This document shows positions 35,925 through 47,249 of a stretch of DNA of 64,000 nucleotides, in pieces. How positions within the stretch are numbered: position 1 is the first letter of the stretch; each line of letters starts with the position of its first letter. The translations under genes were made by a program, and so were the position numbers. This DNA is from Gnetum montanum. Lineage: Eukaryota > Streptophyta > Gnetopsida > Gnetales > Gnetaceae. The DNA lies in NCBI GenBank assembly GCA_015680685.1, contig MNCI01006555.1:339478-403477 (forward strand), in the 5' to 3' direction. The notes under the pieces were generated by a model. It searched no databases, was not told the origin of the DNA, and saw only the letters and a list, made by a program, of their open reading frames with translations.

Positions 35925-37069
35925 GTTGACATATGAAAGAGTGGCCTGAGAGACATCAACAAACAATGATAAAACATCATAGTAGACCTAGCACCAACAT
36001 CGCTCTTCAATACCTTATCAGATGTCATTGCACCATGCTCAAGAGTGCTGTAGATAGTGGTATGCTAGGGATACAAGTTGTACATAATTTTCTAGGGATA
36101 AAAGAGGAGATGAGATGCAAATAGGGTGTCATGATGTAGGATGCAGCGTTGCACGACCAATGGTGACCATGACACGAGGGTGGCTTACCCTTGAAAACAT
36201 TAACCTCTTGTCAAACTACTCATGAGGGAGTTAGTGTGGATTCATGGCTAGACCAGTTACAAAATTGTAGCACTTTTAGATTGCTTAGGAATGTGCTCTA
36301 TCCCCCTTTGCACTTTTTTTTATTTTTTATTTTGCTGCGGGGTGAATTTGATTTGGGTTCTACACATTGCTAAATGCTAACTACAAGGTTCTTTCCATCA
36401 AGTGGACTATGTGTGATCGGATGGGCTTTTCTTTGATGTTTGTGAAATTGCATTGCATCTGTAGGGTAGGTGTTTCCTTCGTAGGATGACTTGCGTTACA
36501 TCCACCTGGGCTTTGACCAATCAATAGAGGCTTCCCATGGGATGATTTGTGTTATGTCTACCTTGGGTTCTATGGTTTGATTTGGAGAGAGTTCCATGTA
36601 GTCATAGCACATATGCATTAGAGGGGTTTGCAATCATTGACTATGCTAGGGAATGCAAGAGTATCGGGACATAGGGATGGGTGTAGTTAGTCTATAATAG
36701 GGTAGTAGGGATATGCACTCTTGAGTGGCTTAGCTAGTCTAATCATGCACATTAGAGTAATGTGGTGACTTGCTATTATGATGAAATGCATCTTTGCACG
36801 ATTAGGACTTCATCTCACAAACACAACTCCAAGAAGATAAGAAAAACATACAACACACAATTTAAATAAAATGCCTGGGGTGAAGATGCCACGAGTGCTT
36901 TAAAGGCTATATTGTAAGTGCTCAAAAGAATAGCAAAATTTTAGGAAGCAAATATGCTGCAAGTTCTCTAAAGGTTGCGCTAGTTGCAGGTGCTCCATTC
37001 TAGGATTACAATATCCCCACCCACGTGGTGTAGAAAAGAGTGGTGTAGATTCATAGGTGCGTGACTAAC

Positions 37070-37790
37070 TATGAACCTAGTTTAAGATCTTGGTAGACTG
37101 TAGCCTTACTAGTTTAAGGTCCTAGTGGACTGTGGTGTGCTGGTTTCTAGTCCGAGTGGACTACTATGTGCTAGTTTAGTGTCATAGTAGACAAATACTA
37201 TGCCAGTTTAACATCATACTAGACATGTGCTATGCCATTTTAGCATCATAGTAGATGTGTAACACTAGTTTAACGTCATAGTAGCCAAGCTGTTGTGCCA
37301 GTTTAACATCATAACCCAAGGACAAGCTATGTTAATCTAGTGTCATGGTGAACAAGTTGTGTGTGTGCGCCAGTTTAACATCATAGTAGATGGGCTATGC
37401 TAGTTTAAAATTGTAGTAGATGGGCTATGCTAATTTAACGTCATAGTAGATGGGCTGCTATTTCAGTTTAGCATCATAGAAGACATGTTGTTGTGCCAGT
37501 TTAACATCATGACCTAAGAATAGGCTATGCTAATTTAGCATTGTGATGGATGAGCTATGCCAATTTAACGTCGTAGCAGAAAAATGCTATGCTAGTTTAA
37601 TGTCATAGTAGACAAATGCTGTGCTAGTTTAGCATTGTAGCAGATGAAAGGTTTGGATGCTAATTTAATGTTGTAGTAGATGTGCTATGCTAGTTTAACA
37701 TCATAACAAACATGCTATGTTAGTTTAATGTCATAGCGAATAAGCACTATGCCAGTTTAACATCATAGTGGACGAATGTTGTGCCATGTT
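37070..37790 (-). repeat. Tandem array 1 in element E (about 20 units of 29-38 bp)
   Basis: On the plus strand the unit is approximately TAGTTTAACATCATAGTAG followed by a variable 10-18 base tail ending CTATGC. About 20 copies are visible, some diverged, with unit lengths from 29 to 38. No coding potential. Confidence 0.85.
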
Positions 37791-37799
37791 GAATTGATG

Positions 37800-38929
37800 T
37801 GCAGTGCTACATGCTAGGCGTAATACGGTTTCTTGCAAAATGGACTAGAAGAATGTCAAGTAGCACCTATTTTAATGAAGTGAATATGTGCGGATGAAGA
37901 AAAAGTAATGTGATAAAATTTTCCTAAGTATGCATGCATGCTATTAAGGAATGTAAACATGTTTGTGCTGGTTTTAGGCCTTGACAGGCCATGTGCATGT
38001 CAATTTTAGGTCTTAGTGGATCATGTATGCATCAGACGTGTCATTCAGGGGAAGACTAGCCATGCTTGAGAAGTGGAATTGGCTTGAGCATTCACTAGGC
38101 AGCAAAAAATTAAAAGTTTTTGCTAAGTATGGGTGACTATGTTCTAACCTAACTACATTCTCCACTAGGCCTCTAGTATGGAGCATAGTCCTATAAGTGT
38201 TTGTAGAAATGCTTGCATTATAAGTGTTTGACAAAAATGTCTATTTTTTGGAACTACGATCTCCACGTGTTGGAAGTATAGTTGGGGTGGTTCCAGAGTT
38301 AGAAAAATTTTGCCCTCTTTGGACTGCGTTCTCCATTGAGGCTGCTTGAAGTTAAAAACATTTTGCCAAAATTTTGTAAACTATGCATGATACTAAACCT
38401 GCAAAATGTGATGTTAAGCCTATGAAAACATGTTGTACCTTAGTGAGTACTAGGTGCATCAGATGGATTGGTTGATGTCCTATACTTGTGGGGCCTCAGA
38501 GTGTATTTGCCAAAATTAAGAGTTTTTTTTGTTAATGCCTATTGTATAGTGTTAATTTGCTTACTCATTGCATGTTTTTGCTATGGTTATGGTGGTAGGT
38601 ACCTAGCAATGCTGCAGGACCTAACGATGTGGTGGAGGAAGAAGAATCTCCACCCCCACCTAGCGCCATTGGTTGAGCATGACCAAATGTACCCCTACTA
38701 TTGGGAATTTTTGCTATTTTTTTGGCACATGATGCTGTTCATGCTATGTACTGATGTTCATATAACATTTAATGAATAAATTTGCTATATGTAATGTGTA
38801 ATGTGTAAACTTTTCTTTTTATGGTTATTTTCTATGCACTTGCTATACTTATAACATGATGAATTAATGTGCTAAGTTAGGACTATGCAACAATAGTGTG
38901 ACTAGGCCATTATGAGCCGCATGCTAGTT
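37800..38929 (-). other. Spacer between tandem arrays of element E
   Basis: Non-coding. At 37968-38030 a GGTTTTAGGCCTTGACAGGCCATG stretch looks like a link between the two array types. 38120-38400 contains scattered ACTATG/CATAGT words related to the LTR units. Confidence 0.5.
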
Positions 38930-39345
38930 TAAGGCCATAGTGGGAGGGCCAATGCTAATTTAAGGACATTTTGGGCCATTACGATGGGATTGAAGGTGAT
39001 AGTTTAAGGCCATTCCAAGCCACAGTGATTACTAGTTCAAGGTCATTTCGAGCTGCGATGATAGTTTAGGCCATTCTAGGTTGTGTATTGCTAGTTTTAG
39101 GCCATTTCAGGCCACAACAAGAGGATTAATGGGGGTAGTTTAAGGCCATTTCATGCCATGGTAATTGCTAGTTTAAGGCCATTTTAGGCCATGGTAAGGC
39201 CAGTTTAAGGCCATGGCAGGCTATATATTGATAGTTTAAGGCCATTTTGGGCCACAACGATGGGATTGGGTTGCTAGTTTAAGTTCATGGTAGGCCGTGC
39301 ATTGCTAGTTTAAGGCCATTGCAGGTTGTATATTACTACATCTTG
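38930..39345 (-). repeat. Tandem array 2 in element E (about 12 units of 28-45 bp)
   Basis: The unit on the plus strand is approximately TAGTTTAAGGCCATTTTAGG plus CCAyrryG and a variable tail; some copies carry an extra ACGATGGGATTG. It shares the TAGTTTA core with array 1. Confidence 0.85.
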
Positions 39346-39668
39346 TTTTTGTAATTTTAGTTTTTATGATTTTTATGTGTTTTGATGTTTTTATGCACGA
39401 AGGTAAATGTATTAAAGTAATAATGATAGAAATGTAAATTAAGCTATTGAATGCATAGGCAATGCATATGGTAAGCTAAGCAATTAAACTAAATGCAAAT
39501 AAAATGCTATAGTAGTAATGCAATATAAGTGGGGACTAGGATGTAGGGTGTGTAGAAGCAAATAGTGGATAGGTTCCTAGTGCGCTTTCAAACTAAGGGG
39601 GGTACCTTAGTTGCACAGTTGCTTCCTAATCCAATGTGGATTAGGGGGCATGTAGGGCCTAGATTACA

Positions 39669-40250
39669 CTATCTCCCTGACTCTCGCTCGCTACATTGAA
39701 GGGAAATTCTGCCACTAGCTGTGTCATCAAGGAATTCAGCCTCCAACCTTTGCTCTATGTCTGTGTTGTTGATAGTCGGAGGGGCAACATTAAAAAAATG
39801 GATGATAACCTCACCACCTTCATATGAAAGGTGGATTTCTTGATGAATCAGGAAGGAGATGGTCCATAATTGGGCGAGCCAAGGCCTACCCAATATGAGG
39901 TTGAATCCTAGCATTTCCTCTATGATGATGAATTTGATGGTGATGGGGAATTGCTCCCCTGCCATGAAGACTATTGTGATGATACCCTTAACAATGATGC
40001 ATGACCTACTAAAGGATTTCAGACATGTAGTTTTCATTGGTTTGATTTGGTTTGTGAGGCCTAGTTTGTCAACAATGTGGTATGGTATTACATTTGTTAT
40101 TGCCTTGCCATCAATGTGCACCCTCCAAATCATGCATTTCCTAACTCATATGGTGATGAACATGGAGGTTGTTATGACCTCATCCTTCTTAGGTTTGACG
40201 TTAATCATCTCATCACAAAATGTGAGGGGTGTAGAGCTCAATTCCTATGG
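39669..40250 (-). pseudogene. Element E protease region
   Basis: The longest open part is 40133-39669. It reads RVHIDGKAITNVIPYHIVDKLGL, in the active-site position of Ty3 proteases (D-G-K in place of D-S/T-G), then KGIITIVFMAGEQFPITIKFIII and FNLILGRPWLAQL, the second-half motif. After this the frame runs into non-coding DNA without a reverse transcriptase. Unlike the neighbouring gag, it is open for 154 codons. Whether D-G-K can be active is unknown. Confidence 0.7.
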
Positions 40251-40999
40251 GTAAAGAGGCAACATAACAACATGGATGAAATGCTCATTTGCTGGGATGT
40301 CCTTCGTGATAGGAATGGAAGTCAACATCCATACTAGTGCTTCGCGATGAGTAGATGGGATCATGATTAGGTCATAGAGGCCTAATGTTTTCTTCTTCTA
40401 CTTTAACACTTGCTTAACTTAGGCTAATGCATCTATGAAGTCTTTGCCATCAGTTGCACTTTTGTTGGCTTTGACTTATTCATACATCCTAAGAGATGGA
40501 TTTTGTAGGGAGGCAACTTGGGCTTTGTTGGCTTGGCCTATGTAGGGGCTTTAGTGGTTGCAGGTTACTGGTGGTGGCCTCCTTAATTTTTTTGGCCTTG
40601 GGAATTATAGAAAGAGGGACTGGTTTCAATGGACTAAGTGCTCTTTGCTCTTGATGTTACCTGATCATTCTATATGTGAGATGCTCATTGGATCTCCCAG
40701 TCTATTAATGTTGCTAGCAGGATTGGCATTTGGATAAAAAGGAATTGATGCATTGGCCATTGTTGAGCTTTGGATAGGTGAGGAGTCAACATGTTGTGGC
40801 ACCCTGACGATAAAGGGTGGTTGAACCATTGTTATTGTGACATGTTGTGAGACCCTAACCATGAAGGGTGTTGTCATTGCTTGAGATGGCACTCTGACAA
40901 AAAAAGGAATCGTAAATCCATGGGGGCTGAAGGGACCCTTGGGCTACCTAAATCACAAATGGTTGCCATGCCAGTTTTGAATCATCATCAATGCTAATA

Positions 41000-43182
41000 G
41001 AATTTATGATGTAGCCATCATTGTTTACATTTAGAGGGTCATTATAGACCCTCATGGATTGGTTTTGCGGCCTAACTAGGTTTGTAGCATCGAACACCAA
41101 TTTGTCCCTGTTAATCATTTTTTGGAGGTCATCTTGTAGAGCTAGACAAAATTCTATGCTATGAACATGTAACTGGTGGTAATGGCAGAACTAGCTGAAC
41201 CTAAAATGATTTGGGAATGGAGGCTCATTTGGTGCTACTGAGGCAGGGTTTCTAAGTAGCTCATAGTACCTATCATGCCTTTTCTAGGTGTCCTTAGACA
41301 TTTTTTTATATTGGATGCACCCAACTTTCAATAGTTGATCTAGTAGTTCTGATGGTTTTAGTGGCAATGTGGTTTGGAGCGATCCTTGCACTTGAAGTTA
41401 GGCCTTTAGCTATCTTGCATCATGCCTGCTATGGATGTAGGGGGATTAGTGGCTTTGGCACCAAGGTTGATGACTTTGTTGTTAGCTGGGCCTTTGGGTG
41501 GTTTAGCCATAGGCCCTAAGTTGGTTTTTTTGGCCTCTTTGGCCATAGTTTTCATGGTTGTAGTTTGCTTCCCCTTATCCTTGTCTTTTCTAACATGTAG
41601 GTTTTTGTAGGCCATGTAGGCTAGGTCCTTACTAGCTTCTATTGCATCTTGTATGCTTTTGGTCTAGGAAAAGGCTTGGCTTAGAGACTACAGGACCAAA
41701 TAGTATAGTTTTGACTTGATAAAGTCATTGACTACATGCTTGAAGATGGCTAGGAGGTGCATCTCGACTATTGGCTCTCGGATTTTGTTTAGTGAGGTGC
41801 TCTAGCATTAGATAAATTTTTGCATGGGCTCTAGATGGCCTTGCTTGATCTGCATTAGTTGGTCTAGAGTGGTTTCAGGCTTTACGTTGTACTTGAAGCA
41901 TGTCACAAACTAGCTCAGAAGATCCTCCAAAGAGGAGATAGAGCCCCTGGATAATACACAGTACTATTCTAGTGCCTTGCCATTGAGTGACATGGAAAAA
42001 ATGCATATGATGGTGTGTGGCCATGCTTGCAGTAGTAGGAACTTGGACCTAAATGTCAATAGGTGTTCGTTGGGGTTCCCTTCACCATTGTACTTAGTGA
42101 ATTAGGATAGCGAGATCCCAGTTGGCAGAGTCAGCAGTGGGATAGCAAGACTTATGGGGTCATCCTAATAGAAGTCCACTATGTGAACTATTTTAGAGGA
42201 GGTGGCCTTGAGTCAGTTCACCTTCTTTATTAAGGTATGAATTAGTTGAATGGCCTAATCTAGGTTGTTTTGGGATGCTGCAATGGGCTGCGCTAGTTGT
42301 GCTATCCACTATGCTAATTGTGTTATCCACGACTTGGTTACAGGTTGTTGGATGACATGAGGTGCTTGTTGTGTAGGCTGTGTTGTGGGCACGGTGATTG
42401 GGGCAAGCAACACATGCATGGGTTGAGCCACTACTAAGGGTGTTGATGAAATAGGTAGGATGTAAGATGCCTAGGTCATTTGGGGTTAGGAGACATGGAT
42501 AGTGTGAATGTAAGGCTGAGTAGGCATAATTGCCACTAGCAGAGATGATTGGGTAGGCTGCGACAATGCCAAAAAGGGTAAGTTGGTAGGAGGTACTACA
42601 TCATGATACGCATGCTATGTTTGATGCATCGCTATCATCGACGTTGACCTGGAAGGTGATGCTGGGGCTATGACTATCTCAAGAACGATAGTTAAATGAG
42701 ACTATGGGAGGGCTAGACCAGGGGTTGTTTACTGAAACATGGTGTGGAAGGAGTTTTTGTGCTCAGAAAGAGCTTCAAACTCATCTTCCTCTTCCTGTAG
42801 AGGCTCTTTTTAGATTGTTCCCACTTTGTGCCCATTTGTTTAGATGAGATAGGCAAGTATCCGATGGTAGGGTTTGGTGAGTAGAATGAAGTTGACTAGG
42901 GAAGGGGATATAATCCTATCCATCCCAATGAATAAGCTCATAGCCTTTCTTGGCTTCCATGTCCAAATAGTCTATGAATCGGCCTGCTTGGATCTTCATG
43001 CAAATGAAGTTGTATTGTTCATTGTTTAGTGCAGTATACTTAGGGTCTTGGCCATGTAGCCTAAGGGATTACCTTGGCTCTACCATAGTAGGACTAGTAG
43101 GGTTGTCAATCCTAGTTTCTTGTTGGATAGGAAAGATGGCTAATGTGCTCGTTATTGATGTTGAAGGCTGATCAAAACTCAT
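41000..43182 (-). pseudogene. Element E gag, decayed
   Basis: It begins at ATG 43182-43180 (MSFDQPSTSITSTL). Fragments downstream on the minus strand are KYNGEGNPNEHLLTF and RSKFLLLQAW (about 42100), MSLNGKALE, GSISSLEDLLS and FVTCFKYNVKPETTLDQL (about 41960-41870), which fit the Retrotrans_gag core. The zinc-binding piece is FCHYHQLHVHSIEFC (about 41187-41145), followed by LQDDLQKMINRDKL. Several stops (for example TAA after VEPR near 43069) break it. Family role: particle protein. Confidence 0.75.
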
Positions 43183-43690
43183 GTGTGTGGATTAAATTAT
43201 GAGAGGGGATTGCAAAGGTTGTTGATTATGAAAAATGGCTAACTTTGTTGATTGCAAAAAAAAAAAAAAAAAAAAAAAGGCTAACCCTGGTGATTGCAGA
43301 AAAAATGGCTAACTCTAGTGATTGCAGAAAAATGGCTAACTCTAGAGACTAAAAAAAATGGCTAACTCTAGAGATTGCAGAAAAATGGCTAAGTCTAGAG
43401 ACTATGCTCTCTATGCTAAGAGCTAACTATGCTCTTTACTAAGTGCTCAGAATTTAGCTAACTATGGGAATGTGGTGTTGCTATGCAAGGTTCTAGAGGA
43501 ACTAACTATAGGGTGCAATCTATACCAACTGGTTAGTAGATGATGCCTGTTTTAGCCTAAGATCTAGCTACTACTGCATGTGTAGTAGGTCCACAGGAAT
43601 GTCACAGTCTATGCTAGCTTGAAGCTAACAATGGTGATGTAGAGAGCATGTGAGACAACTACAAGTAAGATTGAAGAGAAAATAGTTCAA

Positions 43691-43708
43691 GCCCTTCTTC
43701 TAACGCCA
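43691..43708 (-). promoter_or_regulatory. Element E primer-binding site, tRNA not identified
   Basis: TGGCGTTAGAAGAAGGGC on the minus strand, six bases inside the 5' LTR. It differs from the tRNA-Asp site of the A-D family. The matching tRNA was not identified. Confidence 0.55.
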
Positions 43709-43714
43709 AAAAAC

Positions 43715-45459
43715 TATAGTGATCGAAAACATTAATAGTTGGAATGCCAAGGGATCCATGGGCACATAGTCCTAACCCTTCATCCATGCGAGGGCCTATT
43801 GTAGGTAGAGACGAGATGCCATGAATAGTCTTGTTGATCAAACAAAGACTTATCAGATGTAATTGGGATGTAGCATGGTTAGCTACGATGTTAATGCAAA
43901 ATGATGCTAAGTGTTTACGTGGTGTCAATGGTGTCAGTGGTGTCAATGAAGGTGAGCATAGTCAAGGGTTTCAATGAAGAATGGAGGTGCCAACATGTGA
44001 GGACCACTATCCAAGTGTGGTTTCAAGTATAGTTATGTAATAGAATAGTGAAAAATGCAAGTAAAGTGCTAAAAATGCAAAGAAAAAGAGAGAGAGAGAA
44101 CCAGAACACCATCCCAAATGGGATTGAGTGTAGTTAACACCAAGATGGATTAGGAGGTACGCGGTGTACAATAGGCATAGTGGATAGCATAGTCATAGTC
44201 TCGGGGGTGTTTGGCCACAAAGATTGATGTTTTGCTGTGGTGCTTGTGCTTGTTGGATTGATAACCATGGTGTGTAATGGGTTGCAATGTTCTATAGTAG
44301 ACTGTGGTGGGCTAGTGTGGTCTACAACTTTGCCTCTCTTTGGTTCATTAGAATGTCTTTGGTTTTTTGTCTGCCCAAAATGAAAAAATGCTCAAATTTG
44401 CCAACCTACCTCAAATTTTCCAACCTTGAAAATGTAGAGGGCTAGGGTATTTATAGGGCTAGGTTTAGTGTGAAATGTGAAGGAACTACCACATGGAAAA
44501 GGGAATGGTTGGGACTACATTGTCACCCAACTACGCTCTTCATTGAGGCTAGTGATGTTGTCCACTATTGTGCTCTACCAGAGTTTGTGAGGCTGAGAGA
44601 CTATGACTACACTGTCAACTACATGCTTGTGTGTTGAGAGGACCACAATGTACCTAAGAAAATGCAACTTTGGAGATTACACTTCAGGACTACGCTCTCC
44701 ATTGTCTTGTGTGGAGTTGAGCATAGTTACAATTTTGGGGATAAAAGGAAATACAAAAAAGATGCATTTTGGCTAACTACACTTTCTAGAGATGAGTTAG
44801 AGCTAAGCTAAGTGCTGGTGCTACATTGTGGAGGCCTTTAGAGGTTGTTCTAGTTGACTACACTTGACTACACTTTGGACTAGGGGAAAGTGTAGTCTCA
44901 CACTTAGAAAAATTTTGTAAAAAAATGGCTATGTATTGACTACACTCTTCATGGGAGGCTAACTATGCTCTTGATTGGGGGTGAGCGTAGTCCCAACACT
45001 TGTCAAAACTTGCAGAAATTGGCTTCTAGTTGACTACACTTGACTATGCTCTAGGGCAATGGAGAGTGCAATCTCAGTAGTTAGAAAAGTTTGCAAAAAA
45101 CTATGCCACCATGCTGACCATGCTTGACTACACTATGAGGCAGTGGAGAGTGTAGTCTCAACACTAAGAAAATTTTGCAAAAAACTATGCCACCATGCTA
45201 ACTATGCTTGACTGTGCTCTAAGGCAATGGTGAGTGTAGTCTCAACACTATGAAAAAATTTGTAGCTTCCAGCTTTGTAATGACCCTTGGAAAACATTGC
45301 AAAATTTGGCTTTTGTCCTGACTACATTCTTAATTGGGTTGACTACACTTTGTGGCAGTGGAGAGCATAGTCCTAGCACTTAGAAAAATTTGCAAAAATT
45401 CTTGACACTTAGACAAATTTGTAGTTAAGATGTTGTAGTCGAAATTTGGTGTTGTTTCA
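43715..45459 (-). repeat. Element E 5' LTR
   Basis: It matches 34123-35911. The U3 hairpin units recur at 44840-45420 but several stems are less perfect (TACACT/AGTGTAG variants). Confidence 0.88.
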
Positions 45460-45464
45460 AATGC

Positions 45465-45900
45465 AAAAATGCATTCCAGAGCATCAAGTATAAGCTCATA
45501 GATTCTCTAATTCTACGAGCACTTGACTGGTCTAGACCATTTCATATAATGATAGATTTATCTAATTACACCTTGGAAGCCATGCTTATGCAGTTGGATG
45601 ATGAGAAACATTCATCTTACATCCATTGCGTAAGTCAAAGCATTGTGGGTGCACAATTGAATTACACCACCATAGAGAAAGAACTAATGACAGTGGTGCA
45701 TGCTCTAGAAAAGTTTAGGTACTATGTGCTTAGATATAAAGTGCTTGTGCACACTAATCATAATGCCATCCACTTCCTCATGAACAAGCCAATGGTGAGA
45801 CCCTATGTCATATGATAGTTGATGATCTTACCAGAATTTGATCTTACAATGGTAGAATGAAAGGGAATTGAGAATGTGATTGTTGATCACTTGTGTTAGT
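45465..45900 (+). pseudogene. Element D RNase H (resumes after element E)
   Basis: It resumes the frame lost at 34122: NAFQSIKYKLIDSLIL, then MIDLSNYTLEAMLMQLDDEK (first catalytic Asp kept), YTTIEKELMTVVHALEKFRYY (Glu kept), and VHTNHNAIHFLMNKP. In the last the usual TDH Asp is Asn (AAT at 45756-45758). Family role: removal of RNA from the RNA-DNA hybrid. A stop follows at about 45813. Confidence 0.82.
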
Positions 45901-45989
45901 TATAATGGGATAGTAAAGAGGAGGAGAGCCTACTTTCTAATGAATTTCCTAATGAACTCCTCTTTGCTGGTGTAATAAATGAACAAGTG

Positions 45990-47200
45990 CCCATGAAAAC
46001 AAAATGATATGATGGAATCCTTACTTATCTTCTTATTCAGGAGATGCCACAAGATTTGGACTATAGGAAGAAACAACAATTTCTTCATCTGGCTAAGCAC
46101 TTCAAGGAAATCAATGAAGACCTTTATAAGGTGTGCACTAATGGCCTAGTTCATTAATGTGTCCTTGATGCAAATGAATTGCATGTTCTCTAGGATGATC
46201 ATGAAGGCCCTTACAGAGGCCACTATGCAGGGAGATGCATGATCATAAAAATCCTAATGGTAGGATACTACTGGGCCACAATCTTCAGGGATGTCCACCA
46301 ATTTCTCCAATCTTGTAAGCATTGTTAATGAGATGGTGGGATGATTGCATGAATGGAGGATCCTCAAAAGTGGATTTGAGCACTAGAACCCTTCAAAAAA
46401 TGGGGCATGAACTTCATGGGTCCCATCACACCCATGTCTAATGAAAACGCATATATAATCGTTGCCATTGACTATTGTACCAAATGGGTAAGAGCAACAA
46501 CCATCATTGACTGTACATCATCACTACTACTTGATTTATATAAGAAAATGTTGTGAATAGATTTGGGATGCTATGTGCACTGATTTCTAACAACGGAACC
46601 CATTTTATAGGTGTTACTTTTTGGAAACTCATGTAATGCTTAGGGGTTGAATAGAAATAATAATATCGTATCACCCCCGCGCCAACAGTTGAGTAGAGGT
46701 GACTAACAAAGAGATCAAAAAAATTCTAATAAATCGATGATGCCCTTTGGGCCTATTGCTCAACATGAAAACTCCCTATTAGCTACCCTCCCTACAAGTT
46801 AGTGTATAGAAAACTTTCAACACTCCCAATTCAATTTGAACTTTATACATTCTTAATAGCCTGTGACTTGGACCTTGCCCTAAGTTTGACAATAAAGGAA
46901 ATATTGATCAACCTAAATGTACTAGATGAAAATTGATTAGTAGCCCTATCCTTAAATGAAGTGCACAAGGCATTTAGCAAACAATGACATGACCTGAGAA
47001 TATGAAAAAGGAAATTTCAACTAGGAGATAAGGTTATCTATTAAAACCCCACACACGTACCTCAACAAACTAAGTTTTAGACATTGTGGAAGGGGCCTTA
47101 TATAATTTATGAAACCTTTCATTCTAAAAGCCCAAACAAGAAATAATTGGTCAATATCCAACAGATAAAGCCTTTCGATGAGCCTAAGTGAGCTAGTGAA
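45990..47200 (+). pseudogene. Element D integrase, decayed
   Basis: The HHCC domain is at about 46205-46325 (GHYAGRCM, YYWATIF, FLQSCKHC). The core starts near 46400 with FKKWGMNFMGPITP and IIVAIDYCTKWVRATT. After 46550 it is interrupted by stops and frameshifts, but fragments such as VHKAFSKQ and FQLGDKVI (about 46975-47037) mark the C-terminal part. No chromodomain was seen. Confidence 0.8.
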
Positions 47201-47249
47201 CAACTACCTCAATAGGTGGATAACTGCATCTCAATTTAATGGATCTCCT

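Larger units (their letters stand above)
34123..45459 (-). mobile_element. Element E: 11.3-kb pol-less Tat-like element nested in D
   Basis: LTRs at 34123-35911 and 43715-45459 share the same sequence, and the insertion duplicates AATGC. A polypurine tract inside the left LTR and a primer site inside the right LTR set the minus-strand reading. Coding remnants are gag (about 43182-41000) and protease (about 40250-39669). From there to the left LTR (3.7 kb) there is no pol; instead there are two short-period tandem arrays. The gag zinc-binding pattern (CHYH...H...C) and tandem repeats before the 3' LTR are typical of Tat/Ogre elements. The LTR starts TGAAAC and ends CACTATA on its coding strand, so the 3' end is TA and not the usual CA. 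Confidence 0.88.

Noticed and set aside
37070-39345. Short regularly repeated units resembling a CRISPR array
   Set aside because: Units are contiguous and diverged with no constant repeat/unique spacer pattern, and they sit inside a plant retrotransposon.
39859-40254. 131-codon plus-strand ORF
   Set aside because: It is the complement of the element E protease, which has recognisable motifs on the minus strand.
43257-43278. Poly(A) run as a LINE or processed-pseudogene tail
   Set aside because: It lies within element E between repeated GGCTAAC units, with no upstream LINE or cDNA-like sequence; probably slippage.
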